Shown here piece after piece: positions 46,208-57,502 of a stretch of DNA of 64,000 nucleotides. Source of the DNA: Tetragonia tetragonoides. Taxonomy: Eukaryota; Streptophyta; Magnoliopsida; Caryophyllales; Aizoaceae. Within the stretch, counting starts at the first letter, position 1, and each line of letters begins with the position of its first letter. The DNA lies in the NCBI GenBank assembly GCA_038025085.1, contig CM076154.1, positions 33,472,501 to 33,536,500 on the forward strand, read 5' to 3'. The translations under genes were made by a program, and so were the position numbers. The notes beneath the pieces were generated by a model that was not told where the DNA came from, searched no databases, and saw only the letters and a list, made by a program, of their open reading frames with translations.

Positions 46208-48089
46208 GTGGTAGTGTGGTATAATTGATGGGGTACGTACAAAAAATACCTTTTTTTTGGGAGGTGAAGACCGCGAATCCGGTTCTAACTTTTCACTAAG
46301 TGATCAACATCAAACAATAATGAGACAACAAAGCACTAGCAACATTGCTATAGGAAATTTCGAAGTCCAAAAACGACACCTTATATTCCAATGTTGTATA
46401 TGCACAAGTTTATGGGCTATTATTAACTTCTCTACGAACAAAAGACCAATACGAAGACACAGACACAAAACACCACACTAAATCAACAATATCATCTAAA
46501 ATCAAATGTAAATTACTCATACCTCTACTATTCAACTTAAGACCGAAATGATTTGCAAAAAACATACCTAATAAGTCGTAAATTGTGGACAACGACTTAA
46601 GACCACCAAAGCCGCCAATCCACTTATTCTTCTTCACTTCTCCTCCAGAAAATTTGCTCGCTCGGGAACAAAATAAGTTGCCAATGAAAGAGCGGCTTTT
46701 TTTCGAGTAAGTCTATGTCCTGGGTAGCGAGTTATGCCTGGTAAATTCGTCATCCGTAATGGCAACTTTGGCGGCTGGAAAAAACAACTGTTTGAACTCC
46801 GGAGTCTACGTGGATACCTCATGAAAATTATTTTCTTCCTAGTCTAATTTGAGTATTATTTTGTAATCTACCCCTTTGTAAGAAAATCATTCCACAAATA
46901 AAGCCAAGAAGACTACAAACCTAAAGTGAAAAGTGATAAGTTTTTGGGCTCAAGCAGCCCACATGACGAAAGTGAGAGTAGTCCCACCACTAGCAGCTAG
47001 TACAAGCGTCTTATATAAAAGCGCGAGATTAAGGGAATAAAAGGACGGTAGTTTTAGCCTAGTTTAGTTAGTCAAAATTTAGGTTTAGTTTTAGTTTAGG
47101 GTTCCAACTTAAAAGTTTATTTATTCTAGCATTTTAATTTTATTAACACTTCAATTCTGAGTTTTAACTATTGTTCTTCGTACGTTTTGTTTACAATCGC
47201 AGCCTTATTTATTCAAGTAAGTATTTTTTTTCATCGTTCTATATAACTAATTACTTTTTTATATGTTTCTGAGCCTTTGTTTACTAGTTAGATACCGATT
47301 GAGAGACAGAATTAATTTGTAGTTACTTAAAAGTATGACCTTTTATTCGTTTAGACTTCGTTCGTTCGTTATCACAAATTTTGTCATGTTTTATATTAGT
47401 TGTTCGCTTAGTTTAGTTCGTTAATCTATTAGTAGTAATAGTGACATAGGTTTGTAAACCCATACTCGTGAGATTGACCCGTATTTTTATATATGTGTTA
47501 GCTACAACAACACTATGCACTTGCGGTATTTTAACTCAACAATGAGCAGACATAGACAACCATTTTTTGGCCCGTTAAACAACTTTTCACTCAAAATTCG
47601 GCTGTCCAATCCAAACCTGCAAATAATCTGGTCTAACTATTGAAAAGCTTAAACTCCATATATGTTAAAAAACAACTAGATTCTACTATTGAGATTAGTA
47701 CTCTAATCTATAGAATGCCAGAAGTCAAAATGTTCATCGACAACATTATACTCCCTGCAAAAAACATGTAAAAAATTGAGAAGGATGTAGTAGGGTCCAC
47801 CAATTTTGACAAATATTGATGTTATATTATAAGTTGAAGCCAAATAAAAGAAAAGTTGATTTAAAAGGTGATTGACTTACTGGTAAACAAGTTACAACTT
47901 GTATATTAGGTTATGGGTTCAAATGTTCAGGAAAGCACTCATACAAATTATTTCGTAAAATATCTGATGAGTTCTAACCTTCTAATAAGGAGCACCTACA
48001 CGAATTATTTCGTGAAATATCCGAAACGTGTGTTAAGAATTGCCTTTAAACACTTGTTTGCCAAAGCACATAGAATAATAGTTGAAACC
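46208..48089. other. No gene recognised
   Basis: The stretch is AT-rich. At 46981-47020 there is a weak USE-like GTCCCACCACT and a TATA-like TTATATAAAA about 20 bp apart, with no recognisable RNA after them. At 47925-48030 two imperfect copies of a segment containing AATTATTTCGTRAAATATC lie about 70 bp apart. Confidence 0.45.
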
Positions 48090-48269
48090 GAGTTGGGATC
48101 CTCTCCATTTACCCAAGTAAATGGAAGTGTCTATTTAGCAAATGGAGGGTGGGATTTGCTTCTCTCTATTTTTGAATTTAAAAAAGCAACTTGCAAAAAG
48201 CAAATCGCACCCTCCATTTGCTAAATAGAAGCCTTCATTTACTTGGGTAAATGAAGAGGATCCCAACTC
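48090..48269. mobile_element. Foldback (long hairpin) element, 180 bp
   Basis: Two arms of about 70 bp are near-perfect inverted repeats: GAGTTGGGATCCTCTCCATT, ACCCAAGTAAATGGAAG and AGCAAATGGAGGGTG on the left, with their complements on the right (CACCCTCCATTTGCT, TTACTTGGGTAAATGAAG, GAGGATCCCAACTC). They are separated by a loop of about 35 bp. GTTGAAACC and ATTGAAGTC next to the ends may be a worn 9-bp duplication. A transcript through it would form a long hairpin RNA. Confidence 0.85.
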
Positions 48270-48709
48270 ATTGAAGTCATCATTGAAATTGTTCAGTCGG
48301 TCACGCGTCTTGTATGTGAAAGCGCCTGTCCGCATTTGACAGTCTCACTCGCACACCATCTCATTATCGGCCTTTTCGTGAGACTTGAAGACTACAAAGA
48401 TTCCATGAATTGACGCACGTAAAATACGTTGGTCATATGACATAATACAGTAAGTAACCATTTTACGTGCGCCAATTTTGATCTTCATTGGAAATTTCCT
48501 ACTGCAAGCGTGCAAGGAGCTTATGCTATGAAAAAATTATCTTTTTCGAAAGCCAAAAGCAGTGACACACTAAAAAAATGAAGTTCCTCGATCCACTCCA
48601 CTGAAATGTTGCACTACAAGTTATTACTCGATATAGTATCTCAAAGAAATCAACGTTGTCCATGAGGTATACGGAATACGGTGCTTATATGGTGGTTGTA
48701 AGTTGTAAT

Positions 48710-49185
48710 TGTTATATATAGGGCATATTAAACATGTAGATTCGTATGAAATAAATTAGATTATGAAAAACCTGATTGAAAAATCAAATTAATCCGAGCC
48801 CAACAAATGCCGTAGTCTGCTTAAGACGTATTTGCTCCCTATCAATGCCCAAGGTGTTGAGCAAACGCCTCCCAGGATAGAACGGATTCCTCGATAATGG
48901 AAGTGGCACTTCAATCCATTAACACTCCATCGAATTCAACCAATGTTAATACTCCAGAGATTTTGTAAAATAAGGAGAAAGTTTTGTTCAGTAAAAACAA
49001 ACGTATTTTTCAACAGAGCCTTTGGTTATATATACTGCTTGAGAGAGGCAGTTATCCCAAAACTCTCAATAACTGATATGCCAGTTATTTTACTTTTAAC
49101 AAATTAATAAAAATAAATAAAGATAATACCATTTTATTTATTTATCAATTTTCTAATTCATACAAATGGGGATATATTTCCAACA
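48710..49185 (-). repeat. 3' LTR of the copia element
   Basis: 476 bp, ends TG...CA, near-identical to the LTR at 54049-54524. GTAAT lies immediately left of it. Confidence 0.96.
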
Positions 49186-50046
49186 ATCCCCCCACATGAA
49201 TAGAAAATTGCCTTGAAAAACAAAAACTATCTCTAAGTATAAGTAAAGAGAACTGCATCGGGATAAGTAGTCGGGCACTTTGAACTTTCCCTAGTGAATA
49301 TCTATCGGGTCTACTGGCCAATAAGTGAGCATTTCTGCGTTGAACAGTCGACCTTCTTTTGTAAACCTAAACAACAGATAACACACAGTTTCTTAGAACA
49401 TGGTTAATTCTCTAGTTCGTGTTTGTTTTGGCCATGAACACTACCTGGTTCATGAGTGTTTTAGAGAACTTTAACCACCTTTAAGTTCTCACTTGAAGCG
49501 ACCCCTTCACACTCACATAGGTGATCTCTATAAGGAGTAACATGACATACCCCACTTGAACACATCAAGTTATAAAGATCATTAAAAGCATAGCTTACCC
49601 TAAGGGTCTGTTCTCCCCAACTTATTTCTGCTTATTTCTGTTTATTTCAGCAAACTTCAACAAACTTCAGCAAACCTCCAACAAACTTCAGCAAATTTCA
49701 GCAAACTTCAACAAAGTTAAATAAAGTTAAACAAAGTTCAACAAAGTTAAACAAACCAATATACAAACTAGTTATAAAAAACACTTGAATCAGCAAGTTT
49801 CAACAAAAATAAACAAAGTTCAACAAAATTAAATAAAGTTAAATAAAGTTCAACGAAGTTCAACAAAGTTAAACAAAAATAAATTTTCAGTAATAAATAT
49901 AAAAGTTTTTCAGTTGGGGAGAACAGACCCTTGTACTCTTAGCATGTATACATTAATGTTCAACGAGTCTTGTCCACAATTTTGTTTTCCCTTTGAACCT
50001 ATTTCTTGGGATCTCCAGTCAGTTAGGTAGGGTTTCCTCATGGACT

Positions 50047-53000
50047 TTATTCAATTATGGACCTTAAGCCCATTTCTCTCCTTGACTTTTCCACCAGCAT
50101 TCGTGGCAATGCTTTGGTTAACGGATCCGCAATATTGTCTTTCGACTTTACATAGTCAAGTGAGATAATTCCATTTTTAAACAATTGCCTAACGGTGTTA
50201 TGTCTCCGACGGATATGTCTAAACTTCCCGTTATACATGGAATTCTTTGCCCTTTAAATAGCAGATTGACTATCACAATGTATGCTAATTGGCGGCACGG
50301 GTTTCTCCCAATAAGGAATATCTTCCAAAAATTCTCTGAGCCACTCGGCTTCTTCACCCGCTTTATCTAAAGCAATGAATTCAGCCTCCATCGTGGATCT
50401 TGCTATACATGTTTGTTTTGAAGATTTCCAAGAGGTTGCACCTCCTCCGAGTGTGAACACATATCCACTCGTCGATCTAGAATCCTTAGAATCCGATATC
50501 CAATTAGCATCACAGTAACCTTCAAGTACCGCTGGATATCGCTTAAAGTGCAAACCAAAGTTTTGGGTATACTTTAAATATCCAAGAACTCTAATTAACG
50601 CTTTCCAATGTTCTCCATTAGGATTATTTGTATAACGACTTAGCCTACTTACTGCATGAGCAATATCAAGCCTTGTGCAGTTCATGGCATACATTAAACT
50701 GCCTATTATACGCGAATAGTCAAGTTGAGACTTACTCTCCCCACTATTCTAAGGTGAACATTAGCTTCAAAAGGTGTTCTCATACTTAATCTTGTACCTT
50801 TTGAATTTTTCAAGTATTTTCTCAATATAATGAGTTGACTCAATACCACACCATCGAATGTTTTAGAAATTTTAATTCCTAAGATAGCATCCGCGATACC
50901 CATGTCTTTCATTTCAAATTTCCTTGCTCACATTTTCTTAGTAATATTGACCATGTCATTATTACTACCAAAAATGAGCATATCATCTATGTATAGACAA
51001 ACTATTACGTAGTCTTTTTGATTTCCTTTGACATAGACACATTTGTCACCCTCATTAATTTTAAAACCATTTAATAGCATTACACTATCAAATTTCTCAT
51101 GCCATTGCTTGGGGGCTTGTTTTAAACCATAAAGAGATTTTTACAAGGCGACAAACTTTTCTTTCTTGTCCCGAGACAACGATTCCCTCGGGTTGAGCGC
51201 ATGTAAATCTCTTCATCTAAATCACCATTCAAGAATGCTGTTTTTACATCCAGTTGATATATCTCTAAACCTTTTAACGCAACTATTGCTAGTAGCACGC
51301 GTATCGAAGTAATTCTTGTAACTGGTGAGAAGGTATTGAAGTAATCAAGGTCACCTTTTTGGTTGTAATCCTTGACAACCAGTCTTGCCTTATATTTCTC
51401 AATTGAACCATCTGCTCTTCTCTTCTTTTTAAAGATCCACTTGCATCCTAGCGTTTTACTTCCAGGAGGCAAGTCTACCACTTTCCATACATGGTTATGC
51501 ATAATGGATTCAATTTCACTATTAATTGCCTCTTTCCAATGAGCGGCTTCTGGCGATGCCATGGCCTCCTCAAAGGTTCGAGGTTCATCATCAATAAAGT
51601 AAGCAATATAGTCCGGTCTAAAATCTTTGGACTTCCGGACCCTCTTGCTTCTTCTTGGTTCATCTTCTTCAACCTCTTGCCTATCACCACTAATAGAATC
51701 ATGAGTCCTCTTTTGTGAAACTAATTCACTCCCCTTCTTTAAAGGAAACACATTCTCAAAGAAGATAGCATCTCTTGATTCTATTATGGTATTTACATGT
51801 ATATCCGGGTGATCAGATTTATTGACAAGAAATCTATATGCACTACTATTGCTAGCATAACCAATAAATACACAATCTATGATTTTCGAGCCAAGTTTTG
51901 TCCTTTTTGGCTTTGGAATTGCTACTTTAGCCAAGCATCCCCACACTTTTAATATTTAAAATTGGGCTTACAACCTTTCCATAACTCATATGGAATATTG
52001 TGGGTCTTTCTATTTGGCATCTTATTGAGAATATAATTGGCGGAAAGCAAGGCTTCCCCCAACAAATTCTCTGGTGCGCACGAATTAATTAACATAGAGT
52101 TAACCATGTCTTTAACGTTCTATTTTTCCGTCCGGCGATACCATTAGACTGAGGTGCATAAGGAGCGGTAGTTTGGTGAATTATTCCGTGTTCTAAGCAA
52201 ATAGGCTCAAAACGGAATTTATATTCACCACCTCTATCGCTTCTTATCGCCTTAATCTTTCTACTGAGTTGATTTTCAACTTCAGCTTTATAATGTTTAA
52301 AAACATCAATAGCCTCATCCTTACTTCGTAGCAAATATACATAGCAATATCGAGTGCAATCATCTATAAAAGTAACAAAATACTTTTTACCACCTCTAGT
52401 TTGTACATACTTTAGATCACATAGATCAGTATGAACTAAATCTAGAGGTTTAGTTTCCCTTTCAACAGAATGAAAAGGTTTTCTTGTCATTTTTGCTTCT
52501 ATACAAATTCCGCATTTATGATTAGGATCAATACTACATTTAGGCACCAAATCTAAATTATTTAATCTCCCCAAAGTGTCAAAATTAACATGTCCCAATC
52601 GCTCATGCCAAATAGTAGAAGATTCAAGCAAGTATGAAGAAGAAGCCACATTAATGGAATTTGGTACAATAGTCATTACATCCATTTTAAAAAGTCCATC
52701 ACTAAGATATGCTTCCCCTACAAATACATCATTCTTAGTAAGTACAAACTTTTCGGATACAAAAACTAATTTCAATCCATTCTTACTAAGCAATGATCCA
52801 GAAACTAAATTCTTGCGAATTTCCGGCACATGGAGCACATTGTTCAAAGTGAGAGTTTTCCCACTAGTCATCTTGAGAATAACCTTTCCATGACCCTCAA
52901 CCTTGCACGTTGAGGCGTTGCCCATAAAAAGTTGTTCGTCCTTATCAACCACTTGATAATGGGAGAACATACATTTATTGGCACATACATGGCTAGTTGC

Positions 53001-53165
53001 CCCTGTGTCAACAAACCACTCTTTAGGGTTGCCCACTAAATTGCATTGAGACACCACAGCGGAAAAATCCATCTCCCCATTATCTTTGCTACGATCCATC
53101 TCGGTTGTAGGGATAACCAATGATACTATTTCTGTTACACAAACAGAAAATGGAACACCAACCAA
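50047..53165 (-). pseudogene. Copia pol: protease, integrase, reverse transcriptase, RNase H (broken)
   Basis: The order protease-integrase-RT-RNase H identifies Ty1/copia. The protease motif WFVDTGATSHVC is near 53000. GAG-pre-integrase HERLGHVNFDTL and the zinc site CGICIEAK lie near 52600-52510, and integrase DLVHTDLCD and FIDDCTRYCY follow. The third catalytic position reads SNGIAGRKNRT where copia has NGxAERKNRT, so the essential Glu is Gly (near 52130). RT includes LDVKTAFLNGDLDEEIYM near 51220 and YIDDMLIF near 50985. RNase H has [21 protein letters not shown] near 50400 and ends ADPLTKALPR. Frames break near 52080-51950, 51120, 50925, 50700 and 50240. gag and its zinc knuckle are missing upstream. 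Confidence 0.93.
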
Positions 53166-54048
53166 TGTTATTGATAGAAGTAACCAATTGATAGTTTACA
53201 GTATGTACACTGATATATAAAAATACTTCTATCTTGCGACTAGTAAAGAACTAACAAAACATCGTTGTAGCACACTAATTGATCAAATATTACAGGACGA
53301 AGAGAGTTAAAATGGCATTTAACAGAAGAATATAATTTCACCAAGAATCAGGCACAAACCTTTTCATTCTTCACGTCCAAGTAATAAAAAACTTGTTTAC
53401 CATTTATTGAGATTAATCAACATGGAGGCATCACAATACAATTAAATAAACATCTAATTTGTTCCACCATTCGTATGTTACAATAAAACAATAAATTAAT
53501 GCTAACAATAAAAATGGGGAACAATTAGTATAAAAGCATGAGATCTTTATAAAGATGTTAACTACCAAAGTAACATTAGTGAAAAAGGTGTCTTGATTAT
53601 GATAAAACACGTAACACAGTCATGGCATCACATCTGATTGAATTAAAACATTTACTTGCATCAGACCACTAGACCATCAGATCATCCAGTACTAACAAGT
53701 TCAAACGGTAAATTACACAGAATATCAATATTCAACCTACAGATAATCATTTATCATGATAGGTAAAGCAAATTAACAATCCGATATGTAAAGATGCCAA
53801 TATAGATAACCAAACATGTGGTATACAACCATGTGATTGATAAATTACTAGCCTGCTACAAAACTTAGCATTATAGACAAACTCTAGATGCAGATTGCTT
53901 GCGGTACTTAATGTCGATACATAAAAAAAATGACCACTACCAATATGCTATCAATCAACACAGATACGAAACACAGATCACAGGTTTATCCGAATCATAT
54001 ATACCGTCATACCATCTCTAGTCCACAAAAATAAATACATCTTAAGAT
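53166..54048. other. Non-coding filler in place of leader and gag inside the copia element
   Basis: 883 bp of AT-rich sequence with no gag ORF, zinc knuckle or primer-binding site on either strand. It is bounded by the pol start and the 5' LTR, so it entered the element before or at the last transposition. Its origin is not recognised; intron-like host DNA is possible. Confidence 0.7.
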
Positions 54049-54524
54049 TGTTATATATAGGGCATATTAAACATGTAGATTCGTATGAAATAAATTAGAT
54101 TATGAAAAACCTGATTGAAGAATCAAATTAATCCGAGCCCAACAAATGTCGTAGTCTGCTTAAGACGTATTTGCTCCCTATCAATGCCCAAGGTGTTGAG
54201 CAAACGCCTCCCAGAATAGAACGGATTCCTCGATAATGGAAGTGGCACTTCAATCCATTAACGCTCCATCAAATTCAACCAATGTTAATACTCCAGAGAT
54301 TTTGTAAAATAAGGAGAAAGTTTTGTTCAGTAAAAATAAACGTATTTTTCAACAGAGCCTTTGGTTATATATACTACTTGAGAGAGGCAGTTATCCCAAA
54401 TCTCTCAATAACTGATATGCCAGTTATTTTACTTTTAACAAATTAATAAAAATAAATAAAGATAATACCATTTTATTTATTTATCAATTTTCTAATTCAT
54501 ACAAATGGGGTTATATTTCCAACA
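54049..54524 (-). repeat. 5' LTR of the copia element
   Basis: 476 bp, the partner of 48710-49185. GTAAT lies immediately right of it, completing the target duplication. Confidence 0.96.
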
Positions 54525-54865
54525 GTAATCACCATAATAAATATTGTCTGTAAATCTTTAAATATTTATATCCTGTCATTGTACTGCTCGTACTTGTCAA
54601 TCAAATGCATGTTCAAGATATAGATAAATAGTACACTTTCAAAAAAACGCGATATACCGACTGATATTTACCGACCGTTTGTGTATCGATAGAAATTTCA
54701 CTAATTACCAAACGAATTAATGTCGGTCGATATATTAGCGACCGATTTAATGTCGGTCGGTAAATCAGCGACCGAAATCAAGATTACCGACCAAATACGG
54801 TCGCTGATATGTAAAAAAGAAAAAAAAGAAAATCAATGGGGTAGGGCATATTTAATTAACACTTA

Positions 54866-55144
54866 GGTGGTGTTTATAACTAGCTTGCAATCACTTTAGA
54901 AGGTAGTTGTGAAGTGGAAAATGAAGGAGGGGGAGGAAGGAGATGGAAAAAGTGAGGTTGATTACATCATTCAAAGTAATCACAATTATATGGGAAGAGT
55001 TGAGCAATTGTGATTACATTGCGTGATGCAATCAATCTCACTTTTCCCATCCCTCTCCTCCCACTCCTTCACTTTTCACCCCATATTTACTCTACAAAAT
55101 GATTGCAGTGCATTACATTTGATTGCAAGCTAGTAAACGAGGCC
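54866..55144. mobile_element. Tourist-like MITE nested in the CACTA element, 279 bp
   Basis: TTA flanks both ends (54863-54865 and 55145-55147). The termini are GGTGGTGTTTATAACTAGC and, reverse complemented, GGCCTCGTTTACTAGCTTGC. The inner GATTGCA and AAAATGATTGCA motifs match the element at 28456-28741, so the two are one family. Confidence 0.9.
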
Positions 55145-55933
55145 TTAGTAATTATTTCACATTTTCACTTACCAGCCGCTCACCTCCTATTCTCTCCTTT
55201 GTCTCTCCTCAGCTCTCCCATGTATTTTCAGATCTGGAATTTCTTCCCAAAGTCACACCCTCCCAACCCATCACGCTCTATTTCTCTCTCTCCTCACAAC
55301 TTCATCTTCCTCTTTTCAAATCCCTCCCAATTTCCATCTTCTGTCTTCACCTAAACTCTTAAGTTCACCTCTCTCAAACCCCTAAAACCCCATCAAACAA
55401 CCCTCTTGAAAACCTCATAATTTCCCAAAACCAAGCGGAACCTCAGTAGATCACGAACGCCTTCTCTCTCTCCTCCACAAACCTTTGTCGTGAAAACTGT
55501 GATATGAACTTTATTTCTAGAACTGAATTAACAATTGAAGAAAGAACTGAATACAAGTGAGGGATTCAAAAGAAGAACAAAATTCGAGAACTTATTGTAT
55601 TAATGGTGGTGTCAACCTTACAAAGAAAGATTACAGAGGAGAGAGACAGACAAGAAAGAGAAAGTGTTTATTATTCTTAAGCTAAGTGTAAATAAGCCAA
55701 CTACTGACTTATATAGCACACAACTAATCAACAACAAGCGTGCCACGCACGTGCTAATTAAAAAGGTTCATATCAAACCATTCCCCTTCAATGAAGCTTG
55801 TCCATCCTCAAGCTTCTAATTTAGGAAACCTTTTTCTCTATGTCATCATAAGGTTCCCATTAGCATTTGCACTGGTTCCGTTGGACCATTGTATCAACAC
55901 ATAGACAACTTCCTTTTTTTTTTTTTTTTGGCC

Positions 55934-56387
55934 AACAGTCCTGAGAATACCCAACGCCTTTTCTTCTTCATGAGAGAACATCAATGCATCAGCTTGCTTC
56001 CTAACAACTTTAGATATATCAGCAACTTTTGCTCTAGTAAGTGCGATCACGGACTTAAGAAGTCGGGACGCAACAATGACATGCTTATTAAGCTTCCTAC
56101 ACAGATAAGCAATCCTCTGCTGCATAGATGACACTTGCTCCAGAGGCATCTGTGAGCCCATGTCTCCTCTTACAACCATGCATAGCGTCGCCATATTCCA
56201 GAATAGTCTCGTCCACATTTTTCATAAAATCTTCGCTCTCTATTTTTGCAATAACAGAAACACCACTTTTAGGAGATCGTGCGACAATGCAACTCTTGAA
56301 ATGATTGATTGTATATGTTGACCGCACAATAGATAATGCAATGAGGTACACTGCTATGGCGAAATCAATATCCAGCCAATCCTTAGT
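55934..56387 (-). pseudogene. Captured fragment of plastid-type pyruvate kinase
   Basis: Pyruvate kinase makes pyruvate and ATP from phosphoenolpyruvate and ADP. About 150 residues of its catalytic barrel are recognisable: [52 protein letters not shown], then after a one-base shift near 56200 [39 protein letters not shown] and [20 protein letters not shown]. The KIES and ARGDxG-type active-site blocks place it in the middle of the enzyme. KDWLDIDFxIA and NHxKSxIAARS are features of the plastid isoforms. There are no introns within the fragment, consistent with capture from mRNA. N- and C-terminal parts are missing, so it is non-functional as an enzyme. Confidence 0.82.
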
Positions 56388-57129
56388 GCACCTTAAGATA
56401 AAAGCGTGGACATCTTCACCCTTTGAAAAGATGCTTGTCCTCAAGCATCCATATTGAAATCTTGGCCAAAACTCTGTCCACGACAGCCACATGAACAATA
56501 GTGCTCTCAATTTCAAATATTATACCCATGTCCCTCCAGGATCAAACACCCAAATTAATGTTGAGAGCCTTAAACATGGATTGTAAGCAAGAAGTAGCTC
56601 ATTCACCCTCTGAATTCTAGCAGCTAAAGGGCATAAAATAGTGACAAGAGCAATTGCATGATAAGTCATTCACACGTCCATCTTTCTCACCAAACTTCCA
56701 TCTCCCCAAGCTGAAGCTAATTGAAGCTAATTGTTTAAATACCCAAGAGAGTTGTGTTTCTTTTTTATCTGTACAAGGGCATCAGTACATCTATAGCTGG
56801 CTCATACCCTGCAATATATACCCCACTTTGCTGAGTTACATCTACATCCCTTTTAGCATTCACATATATCCGTTCAAATGGTTGTTCTATTAAGTCTGGT
56901 AGGATTTGTGCAACACCATAATCCTTAAGTTCACTGGATAGAGCCAAAATGACCCCTCAGCACCATAATCACTACACATTTTATCAGAAGGACAACAATA
57001 TATACTTTGATTCAAACATTTCATCGAGCACCTTGCGGGCACTGGAAATTGGCGTCTCATCAACATTATCCTCAAAGATTTCAGAGCTTAATTCGGGTTC
57101 TATTTGAGGAAGATCTTGAGGTTTGAATC

Positions 57130-57502
57130 ATATTTTAGCTTTCACAAAAAGAAGTTAATTGGTACTCTCGGGACGCAATTTTAGTGAGGGCCTGGAATTT
57201 TCTTGGGTTATCATCACATGTTTCTGTTTTCGCTTGCACAAATTTAAGTGTTGTTTCTTGCAATTGGGCAAACAATAAGAATCTTGTATCGATTTTGGCT
57301 TGAACAACATTTCATGATTTCACATTGTAACCCGCCACAAACCAACTAAGAGCAAAAGAGTCAGATTGTTGTACCTTGCCAATTAATTTATTAAAATTCT
57401 CGTAGTATTGTGCAATCGTACCATCTTGCTATAGTTTCTTCAATTCTACAACTGGTTCATGAAGAGTCTTGGGATTGAAGCGTTCGTCCATGGCTATGGC
57501 TC
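57130..57502 (-). pseudogene. Decayed retrotransposon gag fragment
   Basis: From ATG at about 57493 the frame reads MDERFNPKTLHEPVVELKKL, stop, QDGTIAQYYENFNKLIGKVQ, SDSFALSWFVAGYNVKS, stop, NVVQAK. The pattern of a QxGTVxxYxxxFxxL stretch followed by ALSxFVxGL is that of the Retrotrans_gag family. Two stops and later frameshifts inactivate it. It is just inside the 5' LTR, the right place for gag. Confidence 0.75.

Larger units (their letters stand above)
48710..54524 (-). mobile_element. Ty1/copia LTR retrotransposon without gag, 5.8 kb
   Basis: Two 476-bp LTRs (54049-54524 is 5', 48710-49185 is 3') are flanked by an exact 5-bp duplication GTAAT (48705-48709 and 54525-54529). LTRs begin TGTTGGAAATAT and end TATATAACA in element orientation. 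By eye they differ at about 9 positions (about 2%). A G-rich polypurine tract (GTGGGGGGATTG) abuts the 3' LTR. Directly after the 5' LTR the expected initiator-Met primer site TGGTATCAGAGC is absent. About 880 bp of unrelated non-coding DNA (53166-54048) occupies the place of leader and gag. The coding part is pol only, with several frame breaks. Confidence 0.95.

Noticed and set aside
46981..47020. USE-like and TATA-like motifs with near-Pol III spacing
   Set aside because: The USE match is poor (GTCCCACCACT) and nothing downstream resembles a known small RNA.
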